This document shows positions 1 through 8,068 of a stretch of 39,661 nucleotides of DNA, piece after piece. The stretch covers positions 1 to 39,661 of the forward strand of contig DHPY01000104.1 in NCBI GenBank assembly GCA_002411015.1. Reading direction: 5' to 3'. A model generated the notes under the pieces. It ran no database searches. It had not been told where the DNA came from and worked only from the letters and a program-made list of their open reading frames with translations. Position numbers and translations under genes: made by a program. Within the stretch, counting starts at the first letter, position 1, and each line of letters starts with the position of its first letter. This DNA comes from Armatimonadetes bacterium UBA5352 (lineage in GTDB: Bacteria; Armatimonadota; Zipacnadia; Zipacnadales; UBA5352).

Positions 1-1685
1 AGTTCAGCGACGTGGCAGGCCCAGTCCATGACGTCGACGCCATAGAGGCTGTTGCGGATAATCTGGCGATTGAGGCCGTAGACGGTAGGGTTGCCGCCGA
101 CGTAGTCATCAGCCCGCCTGCGCAGATCGGCAAGAATGCTCATCATGCCCACGAGAAAGGAGCCCGAGCCGCACGCGGGATCCACTACGGTAACGTGCTC
201 AAGCAGTTCAGCGATGTCAGGCCACAGATCCTGCGCTGAGACCCCGACATCTGCTTCGCGCTTCTCCTCCGGCTCGATGGCGAAGGTGAACTGGTAGATG
301 CAGTCCCGATGCTTCTCACCGAGGCGGTTGCGCAGATAGTCAGAAAGAGAGAGGCGGCACATGAGGTCAATCTCAGTGCGCGGGGTGTAGAATATCCCGG
401 CCTCACGCTGCTTGTTCCGGTCCTGAGCGGTATCTGAGCCGGGTTCGCTGATGTTGACAAGGGACTCGTATACGCGCCCGATCATCTCGGGGTCTACGGC
501 GACCTCCTGGTCGAGCGGAGAGTCCTCGGAGATAGTGAAGTTGTAGGACTCGAGGAAGCCGGGACCCTGCGCGACATCATCCGGGGCCCGCAACAGGTCG
601 CTGAAGCACCGGTCCTCGATGGAGAAGGCGCCGTCGTGCTCCCTGTCGAGCCTCAGTCGGGCGAAGAGACCACCGTTCAGGTAGGGGGCGTTGCGTAGTG
701 CGCTGCGAATGGGCTCGGGGATGTAGTCAAGTTTGAGGATCTCGCTTGCGGTGCCCGGATCCTGGAAGGCCTTGAAGAAGAGCGGCTTAAGCCACCTCTC
801 GAAGAAGGTCCCGTCTCCGCCCGTGGTCTCCTGATAGAGTTTCCAGTAGTTCGCCATGAAATCCGGGTCATCGTTGATCCACCGCTTGCGCTGGATGAAG
901 TAAACAAACATGAGCCGACTGAGGAGGCGGAGGGCGTAGTCGTGGGCCCACTGGCGATCATCGACCTGCGCCAGGAGGGCTTCCTCGAGATTGAAGAACT
1001 CCTGCTTGAACCCGCCGAAGAACTGGTCCGTCAGCCGCTCGACGTTGAACGCATGGTCATGCCGCTCCTGTATCTGCTGCGCAGTCGCCGCGTCGGCCAT
1101 GTCTGGAGGAAGAGCAATCTGCGCGAACCGACGGATGGCCGTCCCGAGCTTGTCCTCCGGCCCGACGGCGATGCGGCGCAGGAGACGCCGCTGAGGGAGA
1201 CCGCGACGTTCCGCCTCAGCCTGGCTGACGCGGCGCACGTTGATGAAATGCCAGTACTGTTGCTCCGGATCGGAGAAGACGAACAATGCCTCTGGATGAC
1301 TCTCCTCGCGCATGAGCTGATCGACGATAAGACGCTCGTCGGTCAATCGCAGACGAGCGGCGCGGGTCTCGCCTTTGCGGACCGGGACATAGATGATCTT
1401 GAAGCCGGGCTGGGCGCTCTCACCGAAGTCGCGGTCGAGAGGCAAAGTGCCGCCGCCGGCTTCTGCTATGATCGCCGGGCCGAACGGGGCTTCGTCGCTG
1501 ATGACCTCGCGCGCTGCGTCTGACCAGTCGGCGTTCGCGATCGGCGGAGGCAAGTCCGGCAATACCCGGTAGTTGAGTCCGGAGAAGAGATCGGCGAGGG
1601 CGCGGAGCTTGTCGCCTTCGGGCCTGCGGAGAAGCTCGAACTGCCGCTGCACGTGCTGGCGTATGCGGATGTCTGCCTGGTCCAC
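1..1685 (-). CDS. Eco57I-type N6-adenine DNA methyltransferase (type IIG-like), C-terminus outside window
   Basis: Partial gene whose 3' end lies beyond the left edge; about 561 residues are visible. I translated the minus strand from GTG at 1685, the only good start after an in-frame stop, with a GGGGGT ribosome-binding site just upstream. The SAM-binding motif I, VDPACGSGSF, lies at about residues 501-510, preceded by GIFYTPRTEIDLM, the usual pre-motif of COG1002/Eco57I-type methylases. Before these is a helical stretch rich in F/Y/W with LLSRLMFVYFIQRKRW, typical of the family's linker region. The NPPF/NPPY catalytic motif IV and the target-recognition domain should lie outside the window. 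The family methylates adenine N6, and many members also carry a nuclease in the same chain. I see no convincing PD-(D/E)XK motif at the N-terminus, so methylase alone or restriction-modification cannot be decided. It points away from the decayed recombinase module next door. Confidence 0.88.
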   Translation of the reverse strand, partial: MDQADIRIRQHVQRQFELLRRPEGDKLRALADLFSGLNYRVLPDLPPPIANADWSDAAREVISDEAPFGPAIIAEAGGGTLPLDRDFGESAQPGFKIIYVPVRKGETRAARLRLTDERLIVDQLMREESHPEALFVFSDPEQQYWHFINVRRVSQAEAERRGLPQRRLLRRIAVGPEDKLGTAIRRFAQIALPPDMADAATAQQIQERHDHAFNVERLTDQFFGGFKQEFFNLEEALLAQVDDRQWAHDYALRLLSRLMFVYFIQRKRWINDDPDFMANYWKLYQETTGGDGTFFERWLKPLFFKAFQDPGTASEILKLDYIPEPIRSALRNAPYLNGGLFARLRLDREHDGAFSIEDRCFSDLLRAPDDVAQGPGFLESYNFTISEDSPLDQEVAVDPEMIGRVYESLVNISEPGSDTAQDRNKQREAGIFYTPRTEIDLMCRLSLSDYLRNRLGEKHRDCIYQFTFAIEPEEKREADVGVSAQDLWPDIAELLEHVTVVDPACGSGSFLVGMMSILADLRRRADDYVGGNPTVYGLNRQIIRNSLYGVDVMDWACHVAE

Positions 1686-2081
1686 CCAAAGACCCCCAAT
1701 GAAGAGCGGCCGGTTTTAGCGATTACCCCTGATTGCGCCCCAGAAGAAGAAAGGTCCGGCAGTTTTTGAGGCGGGCGGGCGTATTCCGGATAGCACGCTG
1801 GGAGACCTTCTTCCGCAACCGGTCTGGGTACGTTTTCATGCCGCCCCGCCCCACCCCACGTCTGCCGATGACCCGCCCTTCGTCCGGCTTGGCCAAGGAG
1901 CCTCCTGAGTTATATGTTACATGTCTACGTCTCGTGAATCGCTCCTTACAAGCTAAAATATGTGTTTTTTCCAGTGCTTTCCGATCATCACTCGCCCTAT
2001 TGACGCTATTGTCGCATGGTGTTGCGATGACTACGCGACACCTCAGAGAATGGCCGATGCTTGCGAGGTGCGCGGATCGTC
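1686..2081. other. Intergenic stretch with an AT-rich patch, no supported gene
   Basis: About 400 bases between the methyltransferase start and the recombinase-associated module. Short open frames here have no recognisable protein character. Bases 1908-1972 are clearly more AT-rich than the surroundings and contain TAAAAT (1954-1959) and a run of six T (1965-1970). This patch could hold the methyltransferase promoter or be a junction of inserted DNA, but no well-spaced -35/-10 pair was found on either strand. Confidence 0.4.
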
Positions 2082-2198
2082 ATGGAGGCCCGACAGGAAC
2101 TGAACAGGCTGCTCCGTGAGCGCGCGCTGGAGCTGGGCTGTGAGGTCCTGGCGCAGTACGGACTTGCTGCAAATCCCGGTCAGGACGCAGAGGAGTAA
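2082..2198 (+). CDS. Possible 38-residue small protein before the recombinase module
   Basis: ATG at 2082 to TAA at 2196-2198 gives a 38-residue, charged, probably helical peptide beginning MEARQELNRLLRERALEL. Its last codons (GCAGAGGAG) contain the ribosome-binding site of the next gene, whose TTG start is 4 bases after the stop, so the two would be translated in series. No family is recognised. It has no strong Shine-Dalgarno of its own, and an in-frame TTG at 2061 could extend it. A chance open frame is quite possible; the coupling to the next gene is the main argument for it. Confidence 0.3.
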   Translation: MEARQELNRLLRERALELGCEVLAQYGLAANPGQDAEE

Positions 2199-2202
2199 CA
2201 CG

Positions 2203-2562
2203 TTGGCCATCTCCGATTCTTTCATCGAGGAGACGCGCGAGTTCTGGCAGCAGCGCACCGGACAACCGGTGTCTCGCGAAGACGCACGCGAAGCTGTCCA
2301 GAACACCGCGGCGTTCATGGAGCTGCTTGCTGGATGGGAGCAGGCGGAGTGCGATTCGGAGGCAGACGTAAACCAGAACGACGTGGATGTAGAGCCCCAG
2401 GAACAAACTTTGGAGGTGCAACACGCGAGGCTTGGTCGTGGGGCGGGCAGCTTGCGGCTAGCTCCCGCTCACTGCCCGTCCCACGGCCGTAATCTGAGCG
2501 GGAGCTATGGCCACGAAACGGTCGTGCCTCGATGTACTGGAGACTACGAAGACCCAGGCTGA
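2203..2562 (+). CDS. Small conserved protein of serine-recombinase modules (FWQ...EDAR type)
   Basis: TTG start at 2203 with GAGGAG (2190-2195) seven bases upstream; 119 residues. Residues 1-50 look like a real protein: TREFWQQRTGQPVSREDAREAV followed by a helix ending MELLAGWEQAE. From memory, short proteins with an FWQ/EDAR pattern are often encoded directly before large serine recombinases in Planctomycetes, Deltaproteobacteria and relatives; their function is unknown. After about residue 60 the sequence becomes acidic and then low in protein character (many Arg, Ser, His), suggesting that the original stop was lost and the tail is read-through. A recombinase remnant follows downstream, which supports the assignment. 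Confidence 0.55.
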   Translation: MAISDSFIEETREFWQQRTGQPVSREDAREAVQNTAAFMELLAGWEQAECDSEADVNQNDVDVEPQEQTLEVQHARLGRGAGSLRLAPAHCPSHGRNLSGSYGHETVVPRCTGDYEDPG

Positions 2563-2619
2563 CCTTCACGACCTGCTCCCACAGGAACTCAAGCCGTGTG
2601 GGGCTGTCATGCTCGATGA

Positions 2620-3462
2620 GGGTCCCCCCGGCGGAACCCTCGACCCGAGCACTACCTGCTACGTCATCGCGATCGAGTTCCGGCGTCTCGGCAAAACCCA
2701 CAAAGACGCGCTAGCCGAGACCGGGCCTATGAGGATCTGCTCGACGGGAAGATCAGTGAGGACCTCTGGCAGCGGAAGAGCGCTGACTGGCGAGACCAGC
2801 AGATCGGCATTCGGGTGGCCTTGGAGGACCACGAGCGGGCGAACGCCTGCTACTTCGACGAATGCTTCCGCATTCTCGGTCTGGCGAGCCGGGCTTACGA
2901 CCTGTGGCTTACTCAGGAGCAGGGGGAGCGCGGAAAGCTGCTGAATCTGCTACTACCGAACTGCAGCTTCCACGGCGAGAGTCTAAGGGCCACATACAGA
3001 AAGCCGTTCTGCTGGATCGCAGAAGGGCATCAGTGTTCAGACTGGCTCCCCGGGCCGGACGACTGTCGGAACTGGGTTGAGGAACACGCGTTTCCGCTCA
3101 CACAGGGCCTACAGCGGGACATGGAGGGGAATCCAGTGGCACTCCCGCCCCTGCCCAAGTCCGCTATCACGCTCGCGATCGAGTACCGGGACATGCTCGA
3201 TCGCGGCGTGGTTGACACTCAAGCCGAGCTCGCCGATCGGGCCGGTGTCACTCCGGCTCGCGTCAGTCAGCTGCTGAAGCTGTTCACACTGCCAGAACCG
3301 ATCCTCGCCTACCTTCGAGACCTTTCTGAGGCCGAGAGGAAGCGGTTCTCGGAACGGCATCTTCGGCCGATCGCGGGCAACTCCCAACACGAAGTGCAAC
3401 TCGCCATGTTCGAGGGACTGCGAAGGCAGCCCCATCCGGTCGCCCGGATTCCTGAACCGTGA
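2620..3462 (+). pseudogene. Remnant of a large serine recombinase C-terminus joined to a ParB-like helix-turn-helix
   Basis: The frame is open from just after a stop at 2617-2619 to TGA at 3460-3462. It contains AYEDLLDGKISEDLW (from 2725), then a coiled-coil stretch, then LLNLLLPNCSFHGE and TYRKPFCWIAEG. This order is typical of the C-terminal third of large serine recombinases. The chain then continues into a ParB/KorB-like helix-turn-helix with AELADRAGVTPARVSQLLKLF. The N-terminal resolvase domain with its catalytic serine and the recombinase domain are missing in every frame upstream. No ATG precedes the conserved part; the first usable start is GTG 2815, without a ribosome-binding site and inside the coiled coil. 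I read it as a decayed integrase/recombinase of a former mobile element. A short product carrying only the helix-turn-helix remains possible. Confidence 0.7.
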
Positions 3463-4309
3463 CGCCGCGACGGCAGACCTGCGTCGTCGGTGCCGGTGCC
3501 GCAGAACCCTCTGCCCTCTGCGATATCCATCGACAGTCGTCGCGTTGGCGACGTTAGATGGTGGCGACGATGACCAACGCACGACGGGTACCGATCTGGC
3601 TCGCCCCCCATTTTCGGCGTGATGGAATAGCGAGATCTGGGCTACTCAGTAGGCAGTCAGTTGGCCTCGCGGCGACGATGTGTGGCCCGGCGAGAGCGGT
3701 GTTCTGTGCCATCCCGTAGCCATTCGCCCTGCCGCCGCGGAAGACGCCCAAGGCTTCAGAAGACCACCGGGTCAAGTCGAGGAGCTCCAGGCCGCGTCTT
3801 GGTGGTTCTGCAGAGCAACGCGACTTGCCGAGTCAGATCCATACCATCGCAGCGAAACCTCCAGAACGGACCCATTACTCCTTCCCGGGACTCGTGTCTC
3901 TGTGGTTCCTCTGGCTCTGAAGGCCCGCTGAGTGGAGGGCTCTTCGCCGCATGTCAGACCGTTTCCTTCACCGCAGCAGGGCATCCCCGAATGGTGATCA
4001 TCACGAACTTCCCGAAGATATCGATCGCCCGGATCCACCTGGCCCACGAAACCAATACGACGGCAAGTCTCACCTTGTGTTGTCTCACGTGCTGTACTTC
4101 GCCGCCAGCCACGGCTGGTCCTCGATGCGGGCCTGCAGACGCTGTGCCCCAGCCATTCCCACTTCCAGCCTATCTTGGACTGGTGTCTGACCGTCGTGGT
4201 CCGGTGGCGAGCATAGCCGGTTCCTCGGGATTGCCCATGCAGGCACACGCCCACCTTGCGGCGAATCTCCGCCGCGAGTCGTAGTATGTCTGGCTACGGA
4301 GCGATCCGC
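3463..4309. other. Gene-poor stretch of about 850 bases, possibly decayed element DNA
   Basis: No open frame here on either strand has a recognisable domain, a convincing ribosome-binding site or normal amino-acid balance; translations are rich in Arg, Ser, Pro and His, as expected for chance frames in GC-rich DNA. It lies between the recombinase remnant and the first clearly intact housekeeping gene. I saw no terminal inverted repeats, tRNA-like sequence or transposase motif that would mark a boundary. Confidence 0.45.
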
Positions 4310-4891
4310 ATGCGCATGAAGGTGGGCGTCGTCGGCTCCGCCGGTGGCGATCTGAAGCCCGAGGTTCTGGAGAAAGCCCGCGAGATGGGCCGCTGCCTCG
4401 CCCGTCATGACATTATCGTCGTCACCGGTTCCGCGCCAGGTCTGCCACACGAAGCCGTTCTCGGCGCCAAGGAGATCGGCGCCATGGTCATCGGCATCTC
4501 CCCCGCCCTCTCGCTCGATCAGCATCGCGAGGTGTACCGCGCGCCCTGGGAGGAGTATGATGCCCTCATATTCACCGGCAGCGGGCTGATGGGCCGCGAG
4601 ATTGAGATCATCCGCACCTGCGAGGCGGTCATCGTCATCGGAGGTCGCTCCGGTACCCTCGGTGAGTTTGCCATCGCCTACGACGAATCACGCCTCATCG
4701 GCGTCCTCACCGGCACCGGCGGGATCGCGGATCACGTCTCCGAGCTGCTGGCCGTCATCGACAAGCAGACCGGCGCCGACGTGATCAGCAACGGCGATCC
4801 GGAGGCCCTGCTCAGCATGATGATAGACCGCCATCGAGAGCGGATTGTGCGCGGGCTGGCCTACCGTGGCCCAGTCATCCACGACAGCTGA
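4310..4891 (+). CDS. LOG/SLOG-family Rossmann-like nucleotide-binding protein
   Basis: 193 residues from ATG 4310 (GGAG at 4298-4301). The protein starts MRMKVGVVGSAGGD, a Rossmann-type beta-loop-helix, and carries GGRSGTLGEFAIAY near residues 110-123. That matches the PGGxGTxxE-like signature of the LOG/'lysine decarboxylase' superfamily (TIGR00725-like proteins). Family members bind nucleotides or their derivatives; some hydrolyse cytokinin or AMP phosphoribosides, others are sensors (SLOG). The motif is GGR rather than PGG and the conserved Glu is kept. The gene stands alone on the plus strand, between the gene-poor stretch and a convergent nitroreductase, so context gives no substrate. 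Upstream in-frame starts exist but have worse ribosome-binding sites. Confidence 0.75.
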   Translation: MRMKVGVVGSAGGDLKPEVLEKAREMGRCLARHDIIVVTGSAPGLPHEAVLGAKEIGAMVIGISPALSLDQHREVYRAPWEEYDALIFTGSGLMGREIEIIRTCEAVIVIGGRSGTLGEFAIAYDESRLIGVLTGTGGIADHVSELLAVIDKQTGADVISNGDPEALLSMMIDRHRERIVRGLAYRGPVIHDS

Positions 4892-4901
4892 GACGCCCCC
4901 C

Positions 4902-4923
4902 GGCCCGGCAGCCGCACCGGGCC
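4902..4923. terminator. Weak hairpin between convergent genes
   Basis: GGCCCGG (4902-4908) and CCGGGCC (4917-4923) form a 7-bp GC stem with an 8-base loop between the stop of the LOG-like gene and the stop of the nitroreductase. No T-run follows on either strand, so a termination role is only suggested by position. Confidence 0.3.
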
Positions 4924-4946
4924 CCAGGTCTGCTGGCGCTCTTAGA

Positions 4947-5465
4947 TCAACCCATGCGCCAGTGCTCCTCGAACATGATCTCGTTGAGCGAGAGTCGCTT
5001 CCTCTGGGGAGCCTCGATGTCGGGATAGCCGATCGGGAGTACGCCCACGACGATCACGTCTTTCGGAATCCCGAGCAAGTCCCTCACCTTGTCGGAGTTG
5101 AACGCGCCGACCCAGCAGGTGCCCAGCCCCTCCTCCACCGCCACGAGCGTCATGTACGCCATCGCGATTGAGATGTCTATCGGAAAGCAGTGCAGGCCAC
5201 AGGACATCACGCGCTCACTTGTGATGGCGCAAGCCACGATTACTGCCGGAGCCTCGGCCACGAAACGTTGCCCGTTAGCCGCCTCCGAAAGCGCCTCTCG
5301 CATGCGCTCGTCGCGAACAACCACGAAGCGCCACTCCTGCAGGTTCCGTGCAGACGGCGCAAGGCGGGCCGCCTCTATCACCCGCTCCAGCTTCTCATCC
5401 TCTATCTCATAGGCCTTGTACTTGCGCACCGAGAAGCGCTGCTTGATCGCTTCCATCACATTCAT
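4947..5465 (-). CDS. Nitroreductase-family FMN oxidoreductase
   Basis: 172 residues starting MNVMEAIKQRFSVRKYK, the usual N-terminus of nitroreductases, where the RxSxRxY/F segment contacts FMN phosphate. LAPSARNLQEWRFVVV (near residues 36-51) is the second FMN-contact segment. GLGTCWVGAFNSDKV (about residues 114-128) and the ending region GYPDIEAPQRKRLSL are also typical. Such proteins are soluble homodimers that reduce nitro compounds, quinones or other small molecules with NAD(P)H; the natural substrate is not predictable. ATG 5465 has AAGGAT upstream. The gene is divergent from the phosphate transporter gene with about 225 bases between them. Confidence 0.88.
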   Translation of the reverse strand: MNVMEAIKQRFSVRKYKAYEIEDEKLERVIEAARLAPSARNLQEWRFVVVRDERMREALSEAANGQRFVAEAPAVIVACAITSERVMSCGLHCFPIDISIAMAYMTLVAVEEGLGTCWVGAFNSDKVRDLLGIPKDVIVVGVLPIGYPDIEAPQRKRLSLNEIMFEEHWRMG

Positions 5466-5691
5466 GTATGATCATCCTTCGCTGCCTGACTCTCGCGGGT
5501 GAGTGTTCGCCACACGCGACGCCTCTCCCTCCCAGAGGCCTCGACGAGCCCGTCGGGGCGGGAGGTTGCGATCGCACAGACGGGGAATCTGTCTGGCGAC
5601 GATCTACCTGCACCCCGGGCCGGTCAGCGGCCCGGATCTGCGCTGTTGCTTCCGATAAGCCACTCAGCAAACCACGAGGGGTCGATTCTCT

Positions 5692-7404
5692 GTGACGCAG
5701 ATTGACTGGTTCACTATCGTCTCCGGCGTCCTCGGCGGAGTCGCTCTGCTCATGTATGGCATTCGCATCATGGGCGAGGGACTTGAGAGCGCCGCCGGAA
5801 ACGCGTTTCGCAAGATACTCGCGGCGCTCACGCGCAACGCCTGGCTCGGCTGCCTCGTGGGCACTGTCGTGACGGGCATTGTCCAGAGCAGCACAGCCAT
5901 CACCGTCATGACCGTGGGCTTCGTCAACGCGCAACTCATGACGTTCCGCCAGGCACTCGGCATCATCTACGGCGCCAATATCGGCACGACCGTCACCGGC
6001 CAGATCATGGCTTTTGAGATCGGTAAAGCAGCCCTTCCAGCCGTCGCGGTTGGTTTCACGCTGCAGTACTTCGCGAAAAGCCGCCGTGTGCGGAGCTTCG
6101 GCCAGGGGATCCTTGGCTTCGGCTTGATGTTCCTCGGACTGGTCCTCCTCAAGGACGGCGTCTCGTCGCTGCAGGACAGTCCACTCGCGGTCCGCGCGTT
6201 CAAAGAGTTGAGCGGCAACCTGTTCCTCGCGGTCGTCGCGGGCGCCGTTGTCACCGTCTGCATCCACTCCTCCTCCGCCTCACTAGGTATCGCTATGGCG
6301 CTTGCCGCGCACAATCTGATCACGCTCGAGGCGGCCGTAGCGCTCATGCTCGGAGACAACATCGGCACGTGTCTCACCGCTCAGGTGGCATCGATTGGGA
6401 CGCAGCCCACCGCCCGCCGGACAGCGTGGGCTCATACGATACATAACATTGTCGGCGTGGCTCTTGCGCTCGTCCTTCTGCGGTGGTTCCTGCCACTTAT
6501 CGTGCGCGTCTCTCCATCGGTGGAAGGGCTCGAGGTGGGCACCAGCGCCTACCAGGCGGTCCTCCAGCGGCAGGTCGCCAACTCGCACACTGTCTTCAAT
6601 CTACTCGACGCACTCCTGTTCCTGATTTTCAACAGCTACTTCGCAGCACTTCTGGAGCGCTGGATCCCGGATCACCGGGCCGGGGCGGTTGGGACACACC
6701 TCGACCGGCGGCTGCTCGGCACGCCTGTGGCGGCCGCGGGCGCAACACTCCAGGAGCTCGCGCGGATGGCCCGACTTTGCCGCACGCTGGTTAGGGGAGC
6801 GACAGACGCGATCCTCCACCCGCAGAAGGTGGACATGGCCGAGCTATGGGCTGAGGATGAAGTCATTGACGAACTGCAGGACTCGGTCACGCAGTACCTC
6901 ATCGATCTGATGGATAGCGAGATACCGGATTACGTCTCGGCGCAGGTGCCCGCGATGTTGCACGTCGCCAACGACTTTGAGCGCGTGGGAGACCACTGTA
7001 AGAACCTGCTCGAGATCGCCGAGCAGCGGCGCGATGAGGACATGCCATGGTCAGAGGGCGCCGATCGGGACGTGCTGGCGATGGCCGGGGCAATCGATCA
7101 GATGCTGAAGCTGGCTGCCGATGCGTTGAACAGCGGCAACCCGGATCCAGCCACGGAAGTGCTTGACCTCGAGAAGAAGGTGGACAGGCTGATGGAGGAG
7201 GGCCGCCTGGCTCATCTCGCGCGATCACGCGAGGGCGAGTGCCTCATGCTTCCGGGGCTGCTCTTCCTTGACGCGCTTATGAACTACGAGAAGATGGGCG
7301 ATCACGTGCGCAATGTCGCGCGTGCACTCGCCGGCGGCATGATGCAGGCCGGCGCTACACCTACCTTCGACGAGGGCGCGGGCGCGGCGGCCGAGACCAC
7401 CTGA
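5692..7404 (+). CDS. Na/Pi cotransporter family protein with PhoU-like C-terminal domain
   Basis: 570 residues from GTG 5692, with GAGGGG about 10 bases upstream. The membrane half shows the duplicated signature of the NptA/PNaS family: QSSTA at about residues 65-69 with GANIGTT at 94-100, then HSSSAS at 192-197 with GDNIGT at 221-226. Each pair belongs to one inverted repeat that binds Na+ and phosphate. From about residue 350 the protein is hydrophilic and helical, with ANDFERVGDHCKNL and ALMNYEKMGDHVRNV, the two E/D-rich motifs of a PhoU domain. It should import phosphate using the sodium gradient, or modulate it, at the inner membrane. No pst or pho regulon gene lies next to it. The following AMMECR1 gene is convergent with only 14 bases between the two stops. 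Confidence 0.92.
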   Translation: MTQIDWFTIVSGVLGGVALLMYGIRIMGEGLESAAGNAFRKILAALTRNAWLGCLVGTVVTGIVQSSTAITVMTVGFVNAQLMTFRQALGIIYGANIGTTVTGQIMAFEIGKAALPAVAVGFTLQYFAKSRRVRSFGQGILGFGLMFLGLVLLKDGVSSLQDSPLAVRAFKELSGNLFLAVVAGAVVTVCIHSSSASLGIAMALAAHNLITLEAAVALMLGDNIGTCLTAQVASIGTQPTARRTAWAHTIHNIVGVALALVLLRWFLPLIVRVSPSVEGLEVGTSAYQAVLQRQVANSHTVFNLLDALLFLIFNSYFAALLERWIPDHRAGAVGTHLDRRLLGTPVAAAGATLQELARMARLCRTLVRGATDAILHPQKVDMAELWAEDEVIDELQDSVTQYLIDLMDSEIPDYVSAQVPAMLHVANDFERVGDHCKNLLEIAEQRRDEDMPWSEGADRDVLAMAGAIDQMLKLAADALNSGNPDPATEVLDLEKKVDRLMEEGRLAHLARSREGECLMLPGLLFLDALMNYEKMGDHVRNVARALAGGMMQAGATPTFDEGAGAAAETT

Positions 7405-7418
7405 GCATCATAGGGCGG

Positions 7419-7994
7419 CTAGCGTCTCTCCGCGAAGACCTGCGTCGTGAAGACGGAGAGGTCGCAGCCGCGCCGCCACGCATCCTCGGGCAGTCCGGCC
7501 TTGTGTGAGCACAGGCAGTTGAGCATCGTCTCGCGGTCCCACCCCTGCTCAGTGGCCACCTGTGGGAGGAAGACGCCTGAGCGCATCCCCTTTGACACTA
7601 CCACCCCGTGCGTGCCAACAGCGATCTCATCTGCGCTGCCGACTCTGCGCAGTGGAGAGAGCACGCTGATCTCAATCTCCAGATCATTCACCTCGCCCGC
7701 AGTCACCGGCGGGAAGCGCGGGTCCCCGAATGCGGCGGAGATCGCCGAGGAGCGGACCGCCTCAGCCAGTGGCAGCCGTGCCTCCAGCGACCCGATGCAG
7801 CCGCGCAGCATCCCGCGCTTGTGGAGCGTTACGAAGACCGCTCGTGACGCCTGCAGAGCCGGATCACCCGTCGGGAGCTCAGGCACCTTCCTGTCGCGCG
7901 CGTATTGGGCAATCGTCTCGCGCGCCAGACGCAGGAGAGTCTCCTGCTGCTGCGCGTTCAGTCCCTCAGTCTCCGGCCCTGGCTCAGCCATCAT
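7419..7994 (-). CDS. AMMECR1-domain protein (AmmeMemoRadiSam system protein A-like)
   Basis: 191 residues; ATG 7994 with AAGGGGAT seven bases upstream. It contains the AMMECR1 hallmark LRGCIGSLEA (about residues 58-67), plus FGDPRFPPVT, LEIEISVLSP and the end segment VFTTQVF. In bacteria and archaea this domain is often found with a MEMO-like protein and a radical SAM enzyme (AmmeMemoRadiSam). MEMO is absent here, and the radical SAM protein at 15050 belongs to a related but different group. The human AMMECR1 function and the bacterial reaction remain unclear to me. It is the last gene of the minus-strand run, 74 bases after the phosphodiester-glycosidase gene, and probably shares its transcript. 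Confidence 0.88.
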   Translation of the reverse strand: MMAEPGPETEGLNAQQQETLLRLARETIAQYARDRKVPELPTGDPALQASRAVFVTLHKRGMLRGCIGSLEARLPLAEAVRSSAISAAFGDPRFPPVTAGEVNDLEIEISVLSPLRRVGSADEIAVGTHGVVVSKGMRSGVFLPQVATEQGWDRETMLNCLCSHKAGLPEDAWRRGCDLSVFTTQVFAERR

Positions 7995-8068
7995 ACCGCC
8001 ATCCCCTTTGCAGCGCGGTTAGTGAATCTCTGCACAGTGATTCGCTGCCGGCACCGGCACGCCCTGCC

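Noticed and set aside
942..1523. 193-residue plus-strand open frame
   Set aside because: It is antisense to the methyltransferase, whose minus-strand frame carries clear family motifs.
3661..4284. 207-residue plus-strand frame and a 160-residue minus-strand frame over the same bases
   Set aside because: Both are rich in Arg, Ser and Pro, lack ribosome-binding sites and recognisable motifs, and look like chance frames.
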